Shown: positions 1 through 9,349, numbered from the stretch's first letter. The stretch is DNA of 64,000 bases from Roseburia sp. AF12-17LB (GCF_003479605.1 NZ_QUHR01000009.1:1-64000); one strand, 5' to 3'. Numbers and translations: made by a program. The notes: generated by a model not told the origin, from the letters alone.

Positions 1-73
1 TATTTTCAAGGCTTGAAAGCGGTTTTCATCAACACATTTTGTCCTATAACTCGTCAATAAAGAGAAGTCAAAC

Positions 74-841
74 TTATGCCTTTTTTCTGGAAACAGAAGT
101 TCTGATAAGATAGCATATGGTTCCAACTACAAATCCAATGCTGAGCCACTGGGAGGTGGATAAGGCAAAGAGATGACCGCGGACGGCATCGTAGCGCACA
201 TATTCTAACAGGAACCGCAGAATACCATAGACGATGAAATAAATGGCAATGGTATGGGGATAAGATTTCTTTAAATCCAGTATTGCAAGTACAATCGCAA
301 GAATCAGAAGACAGATTGCTTCTGCTAATTGGACCGGAAACAGTGTCGTATCCGATGGTGCCAGAGAGCCCACTGGAAACTGTACGGCAAAGGGACCGTC
401 ATATGGAATACCATAACAGCAGCCGGCAAGAAAACAGCCGATGCGTCCGAAACCGTGAATCCATGGAATCAGATAAATCAGGTGAATGATAAAAGGCTTC
501 CAGTCAATATGATGTATTTTTCCGGCCAGCAGAAAAAGAAGCAGTCCTCCAATCAGTCCGCCATAAAATACAAAGCCACTCTGCATAATGTAATTAAAAT
601 ACTGGGGTTCTAACATACGGGACCAGTCAATGTCCCGGTAAGAAATGAATAGATACAAAAGCTTGGCGCCTAAGAAGGCGCCAAGTAATGTGTAAGCTTC
701 TAATATAAGCATATCATCGAAGTTAAGCTTATATTTTCTGAGCGGATACAGGGCAAAAAGATTTGCCGTAATCACTCCAAGTGTGATCATAAATCCATAA
801 GATGGGATATGAAATCCCAGAATATTCAGATAAAGTGCCAT
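74..841 (-). CDS. lgt: Prolipoprotein diacylglyceryl transferase
   Basis: This 255-residue membrane enzyme moves a diacylglyceryl group from phosphatidylglycerol to the lipobox cysteine of prolipoproteins, the first step of lipoprotein maturation. It is hydrophobic throughout with several membrane segments, and it carries the family signature around HGFGRIGCFLAGCCYG, with the conserved Arg and Gly residues. Length fits the family, usually 250 to 290 residues. The nearest Shine-Dalgarno (AAAGGA) lies about 13 bases upstream of the chosen ATG, which is long. A lipoprotein (7119-8264) and a signal peptidase II-like gene (5627-6073) lie in the same window. Identification is secure; the exact start is slightly less so. 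Confidence 0.95.
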   Translation of the reverse strand: MALYLNILGFHIPSYGFMITLGVITANLFALYPLRKYKLNFDDMLILEAYTLLGAFLGAKLLYLFISYRDIDWSRMLEPQYFNYIMQSGFVFYGGLIGGLLLFLLAGKIHHIDWKPFIIHLIYLIPWIHGFGRIGCFLAGCCYGIPYDGPFAVQFPVGSLAPSDTTLFPVQLAEAICLLILAIVLAILDLKKSYPHTIAIYFIVYGILRFLLEYVRYDAVRGHLFALSTSQWLSIGFVVGTICYLIRTSVSRKKA

Positions 842-873
842 CTTTTTCCATGTATCCTTTCAAAAAACAAATA

Positions 874-1125
874 TTAGAATGCGCTTGCAACAGATGCAAC
901 ACATGCAACACATGCGATGTAAAGCAGTAAGCCTAATACTAATCCGATGATAGAGCATACAAGACCACCTGTAGCACATTTAGCCTGATTCTTATGTCCA
1001 ACAGCGCCTAAGATAGTACCGATAAGACCTAAGATTGCTCCGATCCAGCCATAAACACCTACTGTAACTACGTCAACAACGATGGAAATAATTCCTAAAA
1101 CTAATGCTGCGACACCCTTTTTCAT
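874..1125 (-). CDS. Small glycine-rich membrane protein, DUF4190-like
   Basis: This 83-residue protein consists of two or three hydrophobic segments rich in Gly, Ala, Val and Ile, at about residues 5-25, 27-43 and 52-80, with a short basic stretch (HKNQAK) between them and cysteines near the C-terminal helix. The layout resembles DUF4190-type small membrane proteins, for which no function is established. The start follows a strong AAGGAGG site, unusually close to the ATG. It lies 32 bases upstream of lgt on the same strand and may be cotranscribed with it. It is probably a real gene because of the strong ribosome site and the coherent composition. Confidence 0.7.
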   Translation of the reverse strand: MKKGVAALVLGIISIVVDVVTVGVYGWIGAILGLIGTILGAVGHKNQAKCATGGLVCSIIGLVLGLLLYIACVACVASVASAF

Positions 1126-1278
1126 GTCCTCCTTGGTTTATAAAAATCTAATAAATTACATTGAAAGTTTAGCATTTAATAGGGAGACTGTCAAATATTG
1201 GTTGCAAATTTTGAAAAATAGTAAAAAATATCAGGTTCTGTCATATATGAAGATTTTATAAAATTATGGCTGCGAAGG

Positions 1279-1307
1279 TTGAGATTAAAACCGGCTTGAA
1301 TTATAAT
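1279..1307 (+). promoter_or_regulatory. Sigma-A-type promoter for the clpX-like gene
   Basis: TTGAGA at 1279-1284 and TATAAT at 1302-1307 are separated by 17 bases. The start codon of the clpX-like gene lies 55 bases downstream of the -10 box. This is a prediction from consensus only. Confidence 0.65.
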
Positions 1308-1361
1308 AAAAGCAATGTTTTAGAATCTTAAAACAGATTTGAGAGAATAGGAGAATCAGAT

Positions 1362-2804
1362 ATGACAGAGAATGAAGACAAGAGAGAACTTGAAAATATA
1401 GATACTGTAGAAGAGACAAAGAAAGAGACCACAGATGAGAAGAAGGATGAATACGAAGAAATCTGTTACATCTGCCGCAGACCGGAAAGTGTTGCCGGTA
1501 AGATGATAAAGATTCCGAATAATATCTGCATTTGTAAAGACTGTATGCAGAGAACCTTCGACAGCATGAATAACTCTGGATTTCCAATGGGTGATTTTAT
1601 ACCAAATGGTCAGATGCCCAATATCAGCATGATTAATCTTTCAGATTTGCAGGGCTTTATGCCGCAGAGCCAGAAGATTAAGAAAAAGAAAACCAAAGAG
1701 GAGAAAGCAGAAGCTCCGAAATTAGATATAAAGAAGATTCCGGCACCACATAAGATTAAAGCAAGCCTGGATGAATATGTGGTTGGACAGGAATATGCCA
1801 AGAAGGTAATGTCTGTGGCAGTTTACAATCACTATAAACGTGTGGCAACCGATACGATGGATGATATTGAAATCGAGAAATCCAATATGTTAATGATTGG
1901 ACCGACCGGAAGTGGTAAGACTTATCTGGTGAAGACACTGGCAAGACTTCTGGATGTGCCGCTGGCAATTACAGATGCGACTTCCTTAACTGAGGCAGGT
2001 TATATCGGAGACGATATCGAAAGCGTTGTCAGTAAATTGCTTGCAGCTGCAGATAATGATGTAGAGCGGGCAGAGCATGGCATTATTTTCATTGATGAGA
2101 TTGATAAAATTGCCAAGAAGAAGAACACCAACCAGCGTGATGTCAGCGGAGAATCCGTACAGCAGGGAATGTTAAAGCTTCTTGAAGGAGCAGAAGTGGA
2201 AGTGCCGGTGGGAGCCAGCAGCAAGAATGCCATGGTTCCGATGGTTACCGTTAACACTAAGAATATTCTTTTTATCTGTGGCGGAGCTTTCCCGGATATT
2301 GAAGAGATTATCAAAGAACGTCTCAATAAGCAGGCATCCATTGGATTCCAGGCAGATTTAAAGGATAAATATGATAATGATGAGAATCTGTTACAGAAAG
2401 TAACGGTAGAAGATGTAAAGAAGTTTGGAATGATACCGGAATTTATCGGAAGACTTCCGATTCTCTTTACCCTGGAATCACTTACTGTTGATATGCTGGT
2501 CCGTATTCTAAAGGAGCCGAAAAATGCTATCATCAGGCAGTATCAGAAGCTTCTGGCATTAGACGAAGTCAATCTGGTATTTGAAGAGGATGCACTGCGG
2601 GCAATTGCAGAGAAAGCAAAGGAGAAGAAGGTCGGAGCAAGAGCACTTCGTTCCATTATCGAAGAATTTATGTTAGATATCATGTATGAGATTCCAAAGG
2701 ACGAAAACATCGGCCAGGTAACGATTACAAGAGATTATATTGAAAAAAAGGGCGGACCGCTTATTACTATGCGTGGAGTGGCAGCATTACCGGTAAACGA
2801 ATAA
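1362..2804 (+). CDS. ClpX-like AAA+ unfoldase, divergent paralog
   Basis: This 480-residue AAA+ ATPase belongs to the ClpX family, which unfolds tagged proteins and feeds them to ClpP. Visible parts are an acidic N-terminal extension (residues 1-32), a zinc finger with C35-x2-C38 and C58-x2-C61, a basic linker insert (about 80-125), Walker A GPTGSGKT (180-187), a pore loop GYIG (213-216), Walker B IIFIDE (241-246) and an IGF tripeptide (327-329) like the ClpP-docking loop. Standard ClpX is about 410-430 residues, so this one is long. The region where housekeeping ClpX carries its Arg-Lys-His pore loop (about 286-294) reads SSKNAMVPM and lacks that triad. It is therefore probably an accessory paralog with altered substrate choice. 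A Csp-like protease follows 29 bases downstream. Confidence 0.88.
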   Translation: MTENEDKRELENIDTVEETKKETTDEKKDEYEEICYICRRPESVAGKMIKIPNNICICKDCMQRTFDSMNNSGFPMGDFIPNGQMPNISMINLSDLQGFMPQSQKIKKKKTKEEKAEAPKLDIKKIPAPHKIKASLDEYVVGQEYAKKVMSVAVYNHYKRVATDTMDDIEIEKSNMLMIGPTGSGKTYLVKTLARLLDVPLAITDATSLTEAGYIGDDIESVVSKLLAAADNDVERAEHGIIFIDEIDKIAKKKNTNQRDVSGESVQQGMLKLLEGAEVEVPVGASSKNAMVPMVTVNTKNILFICGGAFPDIEEIIKERLNKQASIGFQADLKDKYDNDENLLQKVTVEDVKKFGMIPEFIGRLPILFTLESLTVDMLVRILKEPKNAIIRQYQKLLALDEVNLVFEEDALRAIAEKAKEKKVGARALRSIIEEFMLDIMYEIPKDENIGQVTITRDYIEKKGGPLITMRGVAALPVNE

Positions 2805-2833
2805 AATAAAAGAAAATAAGTGCCGGAGCTTAT

Positions 2834-4522
2834 ATGGAAGATTGTAAAGACGCACCATACTCGGAAGAATATTACGACCTTCTGGTTTCCTATCTGAGCC
2901 TTGAAAATGAATATCTTCCGGGAGGCTGTATCCAGAATATTGATAAAGATTTTAATGTAGTCTATTTGCAGAGTGCAGGCTTGCCGAAGCTGGATATTGA
3001 CCAGTATACCTATTCGGCAATTCCAAAATGTTTTACCACATTAGACGAAGAGGCATTGCAGGCAGGCGGAATCATAAGGGTACAGAGTCAGCCAAATCTT
3101 GCTTTGAGAGGGCAGGGTGTTCTGATTGGATTTGTGGATACCGGAATTGATTATCAGAATGAAGTATTCCGTAATTCCGATGGCAGCAGCCGTATATTAA
3201 GAATCTGGGATCAGAGCATTCGAAGTGAAGATACACCAGAGGGATTCCTCTATGGAACGGAATATACAAAAGAACAGATCGATATGGCATTGTTAACAGA
3301 TGCACCTCTTCGGGTAGTACCTCACCGGGATGAAGAAGGACATGGTACCTTTATGGCAGGTCTTGCGGCAGGAAGCGAAAAACTTTCGGAGAAATTTGCC
3401 GGAGTAGCACCCTATGCACAGATTGCCATGGTAAAGCTGAAGCCGGCAAAGAAATATTTAAGGCGTTTTTATTATATTCCGGAAGGTGCAAAGGCTTATC
3501 AGGAAAATGATATTATGGCGGGGGTGGCATATCTGACCAGACTGGCGGAACGATATCGCCGCCCTCTGGTGATTTATCTTGGGCTTGGAAGCAATTCCGG
3601 GGATCACAGTGGAAACAGTGTGATTTCGTATTATCTTAATTATGTTTCCTTCAAGCGGAATACGGCAGTTGTGGTAGCAGCAGGGAATGAAGCTACTGCC
3701 AGACATCATTATTACGGAGAAGTTGCATTCGGGCAGCAGAGTGATGTGGTAGAAGTAGATGTGGAAGATGCAGTGGCGGGTTTCCATATTGAAATGTGGG
3801 CAAAGGCTCCGGAGCTTTATTCGGTGCGGATTATATCGCCAACGGGAGAGCGGACGGCAGGTGTCCGGGTGCAGCAGGATGGCAGAGAGGTATACCGTTT
3901 TGTATTTGAAAATACACAGGTTATCATTGATTACCACATTGTTGGCACTGCCACAGGAGATCAGCTTATTTATATCCGGTTTGACCGGCCCACCAGAGGC
4001 ATCTGGACGATTGAGGTAAATGGCGATTACAGTATAGAAGGAAGATATCACATGTGGCTTCCGATTACCGGACTGATTGCCGGTGATATTTCTTTTATTC
4101 GTTCTAATCCGGATACGACAATTACCATGCCGGGAAATGCAGCTGCACCGATGACAGTAGGTGGATACAATGCAGGAAATGACAGTATTTATCTGAATTC
4201 CAGCAGAGGATACACTGCATCGGGACTGGTAAAGCCGGATTTTGCAGCACCGGGTGTCAATGTGATTGGACCGGCACCGGGCAACCGTTTTGAGGCAAGA
4301 AGTGGTACCAGCATTGCAGCGGCAATTACTGCAGGAGCTGCAGCACTGTATCTGGAATGGGCAGTAGAGCGTGGTTATAATACTGATATTACAAATGCAG
4401 AAATTAAAAATGATTTTATCCGCGGTGCGGTGCGGTTAGAAAGCAGAGTTTATCCGAACCGGGAATGGGGATATGGAACCTTAAATCTCTATCAGACCTT
4501 CGAACAGTTGCGCCGGACATAG
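2834..4522 (+). CDS. S8 family (subtilisin-like) serine peptidase, Csp-type
   Basis: This 562-residue protein is a subtilase resembling the Csp germination proteases of Clostridia. The catalytic triad is intact: Asp102 in VDTG, His170 in GHGT and Ser493 in GTS, with oxyanion Asn285 in AAGN. An insert of about 150 residues (roughly 300-440) separates the oxyanion region from the serine, as in the jelly-roll-containing Csp family. No signal peptide is visible, so action in the cytoplasm or in the spore is more likely than classical secretion. The start follows CCGGAG. It is probably cotranscribed with the clpX-like gene. In Clostridium perfringens and C. difficile, Csp proteases activate the cortex hydrolase SleC; this copy could do so or could be one of the expanded Lachnospiraceae subtilases of unknown substrate. 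Confidence 0.88.
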   Translation: MEDCKDAPYSEEYYDLLVSYLSLENEYLPGGCIQNIDKDFNVVYLQSAGLPKLDIDQYTYSAIPKCFTTLDEEALQAGGIIRVQSQPNLALRGQGVLIGFVDTGIDYQNEVFRNSDGSSRILRIWDQSIRSEDTPEGFLYGTEYTKEQIDMALLTDAPLRVVPHRDEEGHGTFMAGLAAGSEKLSEKFAGVAPYAQIAMVKLKPAKKYLRRFYYIPEGAKAYQENDIMAGVAYLTRLAERYRRPLVIYLGLGSNSGDHSGNSVISYYLNYVSFKRNTAVVVAAGNEATARHHYYGEVAFGQQSDVVEVDVEDAVAGFHIEMWAKAPELYSVRIISPTGERTAGVRVQQDGREVYRFVFENTQVIIDYHIVGTATGDQLIYIRFDRPTRGIWTIEVNGDYSIEGRYHMWLPITGLIAGDISFIRSNPDTTITMPGNAAAPMTVGGYNAGNDSIYLNSSRGYTASGLVKPDFAAPGVNVIGPAPGNRFEARSGTSIAAAITAGAAALYLEWAVERGYNTDITNAEIKNDFIRGAVRLESRVYPNREWGYGTLNLYQTFEQLRRT

Positions 4523-4594
4523 GAGGTTCTTATTTGCATAGAATAACTGCTTCTGTGGGATTCTATATAGAAAACACGAAGCAGGAGGGTAAAG

Positions 4595-5554
4595 ATGAAG
4601 CAGGAACATGCAATTGATTTACGAAAGGCAGCCATTATCGGATGTGGGTTTGTCGGCTCTGCCACTGCATTTACACTGATGCAGAGCAAGCTCTTTTCCG
4701 AACTGGTTCTAATTGATGTGGATAAAGCAAGAGCGGAAGGAGAGGCCATGGATATCAGCCATGGAATGCCATTTGCCGCACCGATGAAAATATATGCCGG
4801 CAGTTATGATGACATTGTGGATGCCGACATTATTATCATTACGGCGGGAGCAAACCAGAAACCGGGAGAAACAAGGCTTGAGCTGGTAAAGAAAAATGTA
4901 GCCATTTACAAAAATATTATCCCGGAAATTGCTAACAGAAGGTGTCGTGGCATATTACTCATCGTATCGAATCCGGTGGATATACTGACGCTGGCAGCAT
5001 TGAAATTATCCGGTTTTCCGGAAAACCGGGTAATCGGTTCCGGAACAGTATTAGATACTGCCCGGTTAAAAAATATGCTGGGAAAACAGCTTGGCATCGA
5101 CAATCGTGGTGTGCATGCATTTATTGTAGGAGAGCATGGAGACAGTGAGGTGGCGGTATTCAGTTCTGCCAATGTATCCGGCATTCCGTTGGAACAGATT
5201 TATAAGCTGCGTGGCTATGAGGAATATGAAAGTCATACGAAGCGTATATATGAAGAAGTAAAGAACAGTGCTTATGAAATTATAGAGCGTAAGCAGGCAA
5301 CCTATTATGGAATTGCAATGGCGATTAAGCGGATTTGTGAATGTATTGTCAGGGATGAACATTCGGTGCTTCCGGTGTCCAGTCTGATGCATGGGCAATA
5401 TGGCATTTCTGATATCGTGCTGAGCATGCCGGCAGTGGTGGATGCCGGTGGCGTGGAGCAGATTCTTCCTGTGTCATTAGACGAAGAAGAGCGGGCAAGG
5501 CTTCATGCGTCAGCAAAAGCACTGCGGGATGTGATTGCTGACATAGAATTATAG
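4595..5554 (+). CDS. ldh: L-lactate dehydrogenase
   Basis: This 319-residue cytoplasmic enzyme reduces pyruvate to L-lactate with NADH, regenerating NAD+ in fermentation. The N-terminal Rossmann fold shows G16-x-G18-x2-G21 and the acidic residue ending the second strand (LIDVD). The active-site loop contains ANQKPGETR; Gln at the specificity position favours lactate over malate dehydrogenase, where Arg is usual. The catalytic His181 lies in GEHGD. Length is normal for the family. A GGAGG site precedes the start. The gene stands 72 bases after the protease and 72 bases before the lspA-like gene. Confidence 0.95.
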   Translation: MKQEHAIDLRKAAIIGCGFVGSATAFTLMQSKLFSELVLIDVDKARAEGEAMDISHGMPFAAPMKIYAGSYDDIVDADIIIITAGANQKPGETRLELVKKNVAIYKNIIPEIANRRCRGILLIVSNPVDILTLAALKLSGFPENRVIGSGTVLDTARLKNMLGKQLGIDNRGVHAFIVGEHGDSEVAVFSSANVSGIPLEQIYKLRGYEEYESHTKRIYEEVKNSAYEIIERKQATYYGIAMAIKRICECIVRDEHSVLPVSSLMHGQYGISDIVLSMPAVVDAGGVEQILPVSLDEEERARLHASAKALRDVIADIEL

Positions 5555-5626
5555 AGCAGGCGGAGCAGAAAGAGAGAAAGAAAAGGACAGAAGGAATCAG
5601 GTAGAACAAAAGAAGGAGGAGTTTCC

Positions 5627-6073
5627 ATGAAATATTTATTACTGGTGGCATCCATTTTCGGGCTGGATGAAGGAATCAAGCAGCGGGTTGATAAGAAGGA
5701 GCCGTTGGGAAAAGAAAAAAGAGTTCCAAAGCTTCCGGTTGTAATTGAAAAATATTATAACAATGGAGCTGCATTGAACTTTCTGGCGAAGAAACCGAAA
5801 ATTATGCTGGGGTTACACAGTGCATGCATGGCAGGACTGATGACCATATATGGGTTTGTATTAAGAAGAGGAAATACAGGACTGAAAACCGGTATGAGTA
5901 TGATGGTTGGCGGCGGATTAAGCAATCTCTGGGACAGAATTCATAAGAAGCATGTGGTGGATTATATCCGCTTTGATACACCGTGGAAACGCTTTTCAAG
6001 AATTGTATTTAATATTTCCGATTTCTTTATTTTTATCGGAGCAGCAGTTTCTATGTTGTTTGCATACAGGTAA
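5627..6073 (+). CDS. Signal peptidase II-like protein
   Basis: This 148-residue membrane protein resembles lipoprotein signal peptidase (LspA), the aspartic protease that removes signal peptides from diacylglyceryl-modified prolipoproteins. Family motifs are visible: NNGAALNF (45-52), GGGLSNLWDR (95-104), VVDYI with Asp112 and FNISD with Asp132, the two presumed catalytic aspartates. The first membrane segment is short and is followed by a charged stretch (DEGIKQRVDKKEP) where canonical LspA has a DxxxK motif. It may be the main LspA or a divergent second copy. The start follows AAGGAGGAG. A terminator lies directly downstream. Confidence 0.82.
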   Translation: MKYLLLVASIFGLDEGIKQRVDKKEPLGKEKRVPKLPVVIEKYYNNGAALNFLAKKPKIMLGLHSACMAGLMTIYGFVLRRGNTGLKTGMSMMVGGGLSNLWDRIHKKHVVDYIRFDTPWKRFSRIVFNISDFFIFIGAAVSMLFAYR

Positions 6074-6079
6074 GAAAAC

Positions 6080-6128
6080 GGGATTGCAGCCAACGGTAGT
6101 AATACCGAAGGGAGCAATCCCATTTTTC
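6080..6128 (+). terminator. Intrinsic terminator after the lspA-like gene
   Basis: The stem GGGATTGC (6080-6087) pairs with GCAATCCC (6114-6121) and is followed by TTTTT. A smaller hairpin CGGTA/TACCG sits inside the loop. Confidence 0.8.
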
Positions 6129-6232
6129 TTAATCAAATTCGTTCGTTATATCTTAATCAACATAAAAAATCATTATTAAAAATCAAATTCTATATCTGAG
6201 AAAGGTACATTGAAAAACCTTGATTATTGCAA

Positions 6233-6433
6233 CTATTTAATTACTGTTACGTTAGTTGCCTGAGGACCCTTGGCGCCTTCTGTTACGTCAAATTCTACTG
6301 CTGCGCCTTCTTCTAAGGATTTGTAACCATCCATGTTAAGTCCTGAGTAGTGTACGAATACATCATTACCTTCTGCATCAGAGATGAATCCGTAACCTTT
6401 CTGGTTATTAAACCATTTAACTGTACCGTTCAT
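6233..6433 (-). CDS. cspA: Cold-shock protein, CspA family
   Basis: This 66-residue single-domain OB-fold protein binds single-stranded RNA and DNA and acts as an RNA chaperone in the cytoplasm. The RNP1-like motif GYGFI and the RNP2-like motif DVFVHY are both present, after the typical N-terminus MNGTVKWFN. Length and composition are canonical. A strong GGAGG site precedes the start, and a promoter is visible at 6477-6505 on the same strand. Confidence 0.96.
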   Translation of the reverse strand: MNGTVKWFNNQKGYGFISDAEGNDVFVHYSGLNMDGYKSLEEGAAVEFDVTEGAKGPQATNVTVIK

Positions 6434-6457
6434 TATAGTACCTCCACAAAAATTATC

Positions 6458-6505
6458 TAGCCATATGGCTATGCTTAGAATAGCATAATTTATTTTAAAA
6501 GTAAA
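6458..6505 (-). promoter_or_regulatory. Promoter and palindromic leader of the cold-shock gene
   Basis: Read on the minus strand, TTTACT (6500-6505) and TATTCT (6477-6482) are spaced by 17 bases. Within the short leader is the perfect 14-base palindrome TAGCCATATGGCTA (6458-6471), about 25 bases before the start codon. It could be an operator or a leader hairpin. Confidence 0.55.
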
Positions 6506-6510
6506 GAAAA

Positions 6511-7017
6511 TTAGTTGATATCGGTATAGGGGATATCATGCCCGGCAAAAAATTTGCGTATCAGCATATCCCATTCCTGGTCGAAGGTGTGGTCTAAGGT
6601 AAAACTGCGGTAAGATACGCCATTGGTACAGGAAAGAATACCATCCTGAAATTTGATGTTTAAGAAAACTCCGTTCAAATCCTGGGTGGTCAGACCACTT
6701 TTGCTTACTTCCAGAGTATTTTTAAGATTCTTTGGAGAAAGCTGAAAGATAAAGCGGAAATAGGAGGGGGTATGTTTTCCCTTGATCAGGGCGAAGCAGT
6801 TTTCACGCAGCATGCCAAAAGGCAGGCAGCTTAAACCGGTTAGTTCCAGTTCATCCAGTTCTTCCGGACTGTAGAAATCCGGTACAAGATGTCCGTCGAT
6901 TTCATAGGAACCTTTTCCACGGATGGTAGCTTCTGATAATAAGAAGTGGTCAAATAAATCCGTGCGAAGTAATTTATTCATAAAATCCTTTACCTGTAAA
7001 AGTTGTATTGCAATCAT
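6511..7017 (-). CDS. DUF5721 family protein
   Basis: This 168-residue soluble protein matches the DUF5721 family as I recall it, found mainly in Lachnospiraceae and without known function. It begins [17 protein letters not shown] and contains mixed alpha/beta sequence with no signal peptide or membrane segment. I chose the ATG at 7017 rather than one ten codons upstream because a GAGGAGG site lies between the two. It is transcribed toward the cold-shock gene and away from the lipoprotein gene at 7119. Confidence 0.75.
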   Translation of the reverse strand: MIAIQLLQVKDFMNKLLRTDLFDHFLLSEATIRGKGSYEIDGHLVPDFYSPEELDELELTGLSCLPFGMLRENCFALIKGKHTPSYFRFIFQLSPKNLKNTLEVSKSGLTTQDLNGVFLNIKFQDGILSCTNGVSYRSFTLDHTFDQEWDMLIRKFFAGHDIPYTDIN

Positions 7018-7118
7018 AGTATCCTCCTCATTTTTAAAGTGTAACACAAACCGGATAGAAAAAACAGAGAAAGTATTGTAGAATGTCTATGAAAAAAAGC
7101 AGATCGAAAGGAAATGAT

Positions 7119-8264
7119 ATGAGAAAACAAAGATTATTAACCGGTATTGCAGGAATACTTATGGCGTTTCTGTTTACCGGCTGTAATACGTCATCCGTTG
7201 AAGAATGGGTAGATGAAGTAGTAGAAGATATCAATGGACAGATACCGGATAATACCTTGCTTCCGGTAGAGTCTGTTTCAGAGGAAAAATATGTATATGG
7301 CCAGCTTACGGAAGAAGAACAGCTTGTTTATGATGAGATGCTGGATGCTATTTTAAATCATCGGGAAGAGGTGGCAGTTGCTACATTAGATAAAGACGTA
7401 CTGGCAAAAATGTATGAAGCAATTATGGCAGACTATGGCGGACTCTTCTGGGTGGATGGCTATTCCTATACGGAATATTCCCGTGCGGGTGTACTGACCG
7501 GGCTTAAGTTTGCACCGAAGTATACAATGGATGAAGCTGCAAGACAGGAGACACAGGCGGCAATTGATGAAAAGGTCGATGTACTGCTTGGCGGCATTTC
7601 ATCCGAGGACAGTGATTACCAGAAAGCGCGGTTTATATTTGATACGCTGGTGCGTACGGTAAATTATGACCTTAATGCAGAGAATAATCAGAATATCATC
7701 AGTGTATTTCTAGAGGGAAGAACGGTGTGCCAGGGCTATGCCTGTGCCACAAAATATCTGATGGATTTATTAAATATTCCATGTACGATAGTGACAGGAA
7801 CTGCCAATGGAGAACCACATGCATGGAATCTCATCGAACTGGATGGAGCCTATTATTATATGGATACTACCTGGGGTAATCCAACTTCCAACAGTCCGGA
7901 TGACTTCGGAGATGTAGCTGAAGTGGTAGATTATTGCTTTTTTACTGCAACTACAGAAGAGTTATTTCAGACCCACAGCCCCAATGTGAATTTTTCATTG
8001 CCGGAATGCAATTGCCTGGATGACAGTTATTTTGTGCAGGAAAATTGTTATTTTAAGGACTGGTATCCGGAAGACATCGGAGCATTATTTACAGAGCTTG
8101 ACAGCCACCCTGTACAGATGAAGTTTGAGGATGAGGCAGTTTATGGGCAGGCACAGCAGTTTTTCATTGAAGAAGGGCATATCGGGGATTATTATACCGT
8201 GGATAGTTCCTTATTTTATATGAAAAATGAGACAATGCGGGTACTTACTTTCCTGAAAAAATAA
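7119..8264 (+). CDS. Transglutaminase-like lipoprotein
   Basis: This 381-residue predicted lipoprotein has an N-terminal signal with lipobox LFTGC, lipidated at Cys22. It has a C-terminal transglutaminase-like cysteine-protease fold with a visible triad: Cys in GRTVCQGYA, His in EPHAWNLI and Asp in YYYMDTTWG. Such domains in Firmicutes are usually extracellular proteases or peptide-modifying enzymes rather than true crosslinkers; the substrate is unknown. The start at 7119 is preferred because it follows AAAGGA and places the lipobox at the normal distance; an upstream ATG at 7083 lacks a comparable site. The protein should be anchored outside the cytoplasmic membrane by Lgt. Confidence 0.85.
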   Translation: MRKQRLLTGIAGILMAFLFTGCNTSSVEEWVDEVVEDINGQIPDNTLLPVESVSEEKYVYGQLTEEEQLVYDEMLDAILNHREEVAVATLDKDVLAKMYEAIMADYGGLFWVDGYSYTEYSRAGVLTGLKFAPKYTMDEAARQETQAAIDEKVDVLLGGISSEDSDYQKARFIFDTLVRTVNYDLNAENNQNIISVFLEGRTVCQGYACATKYLMDLLNIPCTIVTGTANGEPHAWNLIELDGAYYYMDTTWGNPTSNSPDDFGDVAEVVDYCFFTATTEELFQTHSPNVNFSLPECNCLDDSYFVQENCYFKDWYPEDIGALFTELDSHPVQMKFEDEAVYGQAQQFFIEEGHIGDYYTVDSSLFYMKNETMRVLTFLKK

Positions 8265-8389
8265 AATATTTGTGAAATATTATAAAAATTTAAATATCCT
8301 CTTTTCAAAACGTAATATTTATGATAATATGACATAGTAATGAAAACTACTTGTTATTACAAAGAAAAACATAACATATAATTTTAAAC

Positions 8390-8425
8390 ATTGCGTACAT
8401 ACTATAAGAGAGATGACTACGCAAT
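8390..8425 (+). promoter_or_regulatory. Inverted repeat just upstream of degV
   Basis: ATTGCGTA (8390-8397) and TACGCAAT (8418-8425) form a perfect 8-base inverted repeat that ends one base before the AGGAGG ribosome site of the next gene. It could be a leader hairpin or an operator. There is no direct evidence of function. Confidence 0.4.
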
Positions 8426-8439
8426 CAGGAGGATAGAAA

Positions 8440-9279
8440 ATGAGCTACAAAATCATAGTAGACAGCTGTGGAGAGTTATTTGATGATATGAAAGCAGATG
8501 GAAGATTCCAGTCTGTTCCGTTAGAGCTTGAGGTAGATGGATACCATGTGGTGGATGATGAATCCTTTGATCAACTGGAGTTTATTCGCAGGGTAAAGGA
8601 AAGCAGGCATAGCCCGAAGTCATCCTGCCCATCTCCACAGAGATATGTGGAAGCATATTTAGGAGAAGCAGAGCATGTATATGTAGTAACACTTTCCGGT
8701 AAATTAAGCGGTTCTTATAACAGTGCAGAGCTGGCAAAGAAGCTTTATTTAGAAGAACATATGGCAAAACAGATTCATGTATTTGATTCCTGTTCCGCAT
8801 CCATTGGAGAGACTCTGATTGCAGAAAAGATACAGGAATCAGAGGAAGCCGGAAAGAGCTTTGAAGAAGTGGTTGCTGAGACAGAAAAATATATTAAAGA
8901 CCAGCAGACCTTCTTTGTATTAGAGACTTTAGAGACTCTGCGTAAAAACGGCAGACTCAGTAACCTGAAAGCCTGGGTTGCCGGGGCATTAAATATCAAG
9001 CCGGTAATGGGGGCCACGCCCGAGGGTACAATCTGTCAGCTGGGACAGGCAAGAGGAATGGCAAAGGCATTGGACTATATGGTTAATGAAATTGTAAAGA
9101 GAACGAAAGAGTGTGAAAAGAAGATTTTATCCATCGCGCATTGCAATTGTCCGGAACGTGCAAAACAGGTAAAAGAAAAATTGGAAAAGCTGGCAAAATT
9201 TAAAGATATCAGAATTGTAAATACTGCAGGAGTCAGCACCATGTATGCCAATAATGGCGGTGTTATTGTAGCAGTTTAA
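8440..9279 (+). CDS. DegV family fatty acid-binding protein
   Basis: This 279-residue protein belongs to the DegV family, whose members bind a fatty acid; the related FakB proteins present it to the kinase FakA for phosphorylation. The N-terminus YKIIVDSCGEL, the central TLSGKLSGSYNSA segment and SCSASIGE are family hallmarks. Lachnospiraceae usually carry several copies, and no fakA is visible here, so the partner would be elsewhere. An AGGAGG site precedes the start and a terminator follows. It appears to be a single-gene unit. Confidence 0.9.
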   Translation: MSYKIIVDSCGELFDDMKADGRFQSVPLELEVDGYHVVDDESFDQLEFIRRVKESRHSPKSSCPSPQRYVEAYLGEAEHVYVVTLSGKLSGSYNSAELAKKLYLEEHMAKQIHVFDSCSASIGETLIAEKIQESEEAGKSFEEVVAETEKYIKDQQTFFVLETLETLRKNGRLSNLKAWVAGALNIKPVMGATPEGTICQLGQARGMAKALDYMVNEIVKRTKECEKKILSIAHCNCPERAKQVKEKLEKLAKFKDIRIVNTAGVSTMYANNGGVIVAV

Positions 9280-9311
9280 AAAATAGCAGATAAAAAGAAA
9301 ACAGATAAAGG

Positions 9312-9349
9312 AAAACAGAATCGGTGCAAACCGGTTCTGTTTTCTTTTG
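9312..9349 (+). terminator. Intrinsic terminator after degV
   Basis: AAAACAGAATCGGT (9312-9325) pairs with ACCGGTTCTGTTTT (9330-9343) through a GCAA loop, with one G-T pair, and is followed by CTTTT. Confidence 0.85.

Noticed and set aside
1..73. Possible gene end at the left edge
   Set aside because: Only 73 bases with no clear frame, ribosome site or terminator; nothing can be supported.
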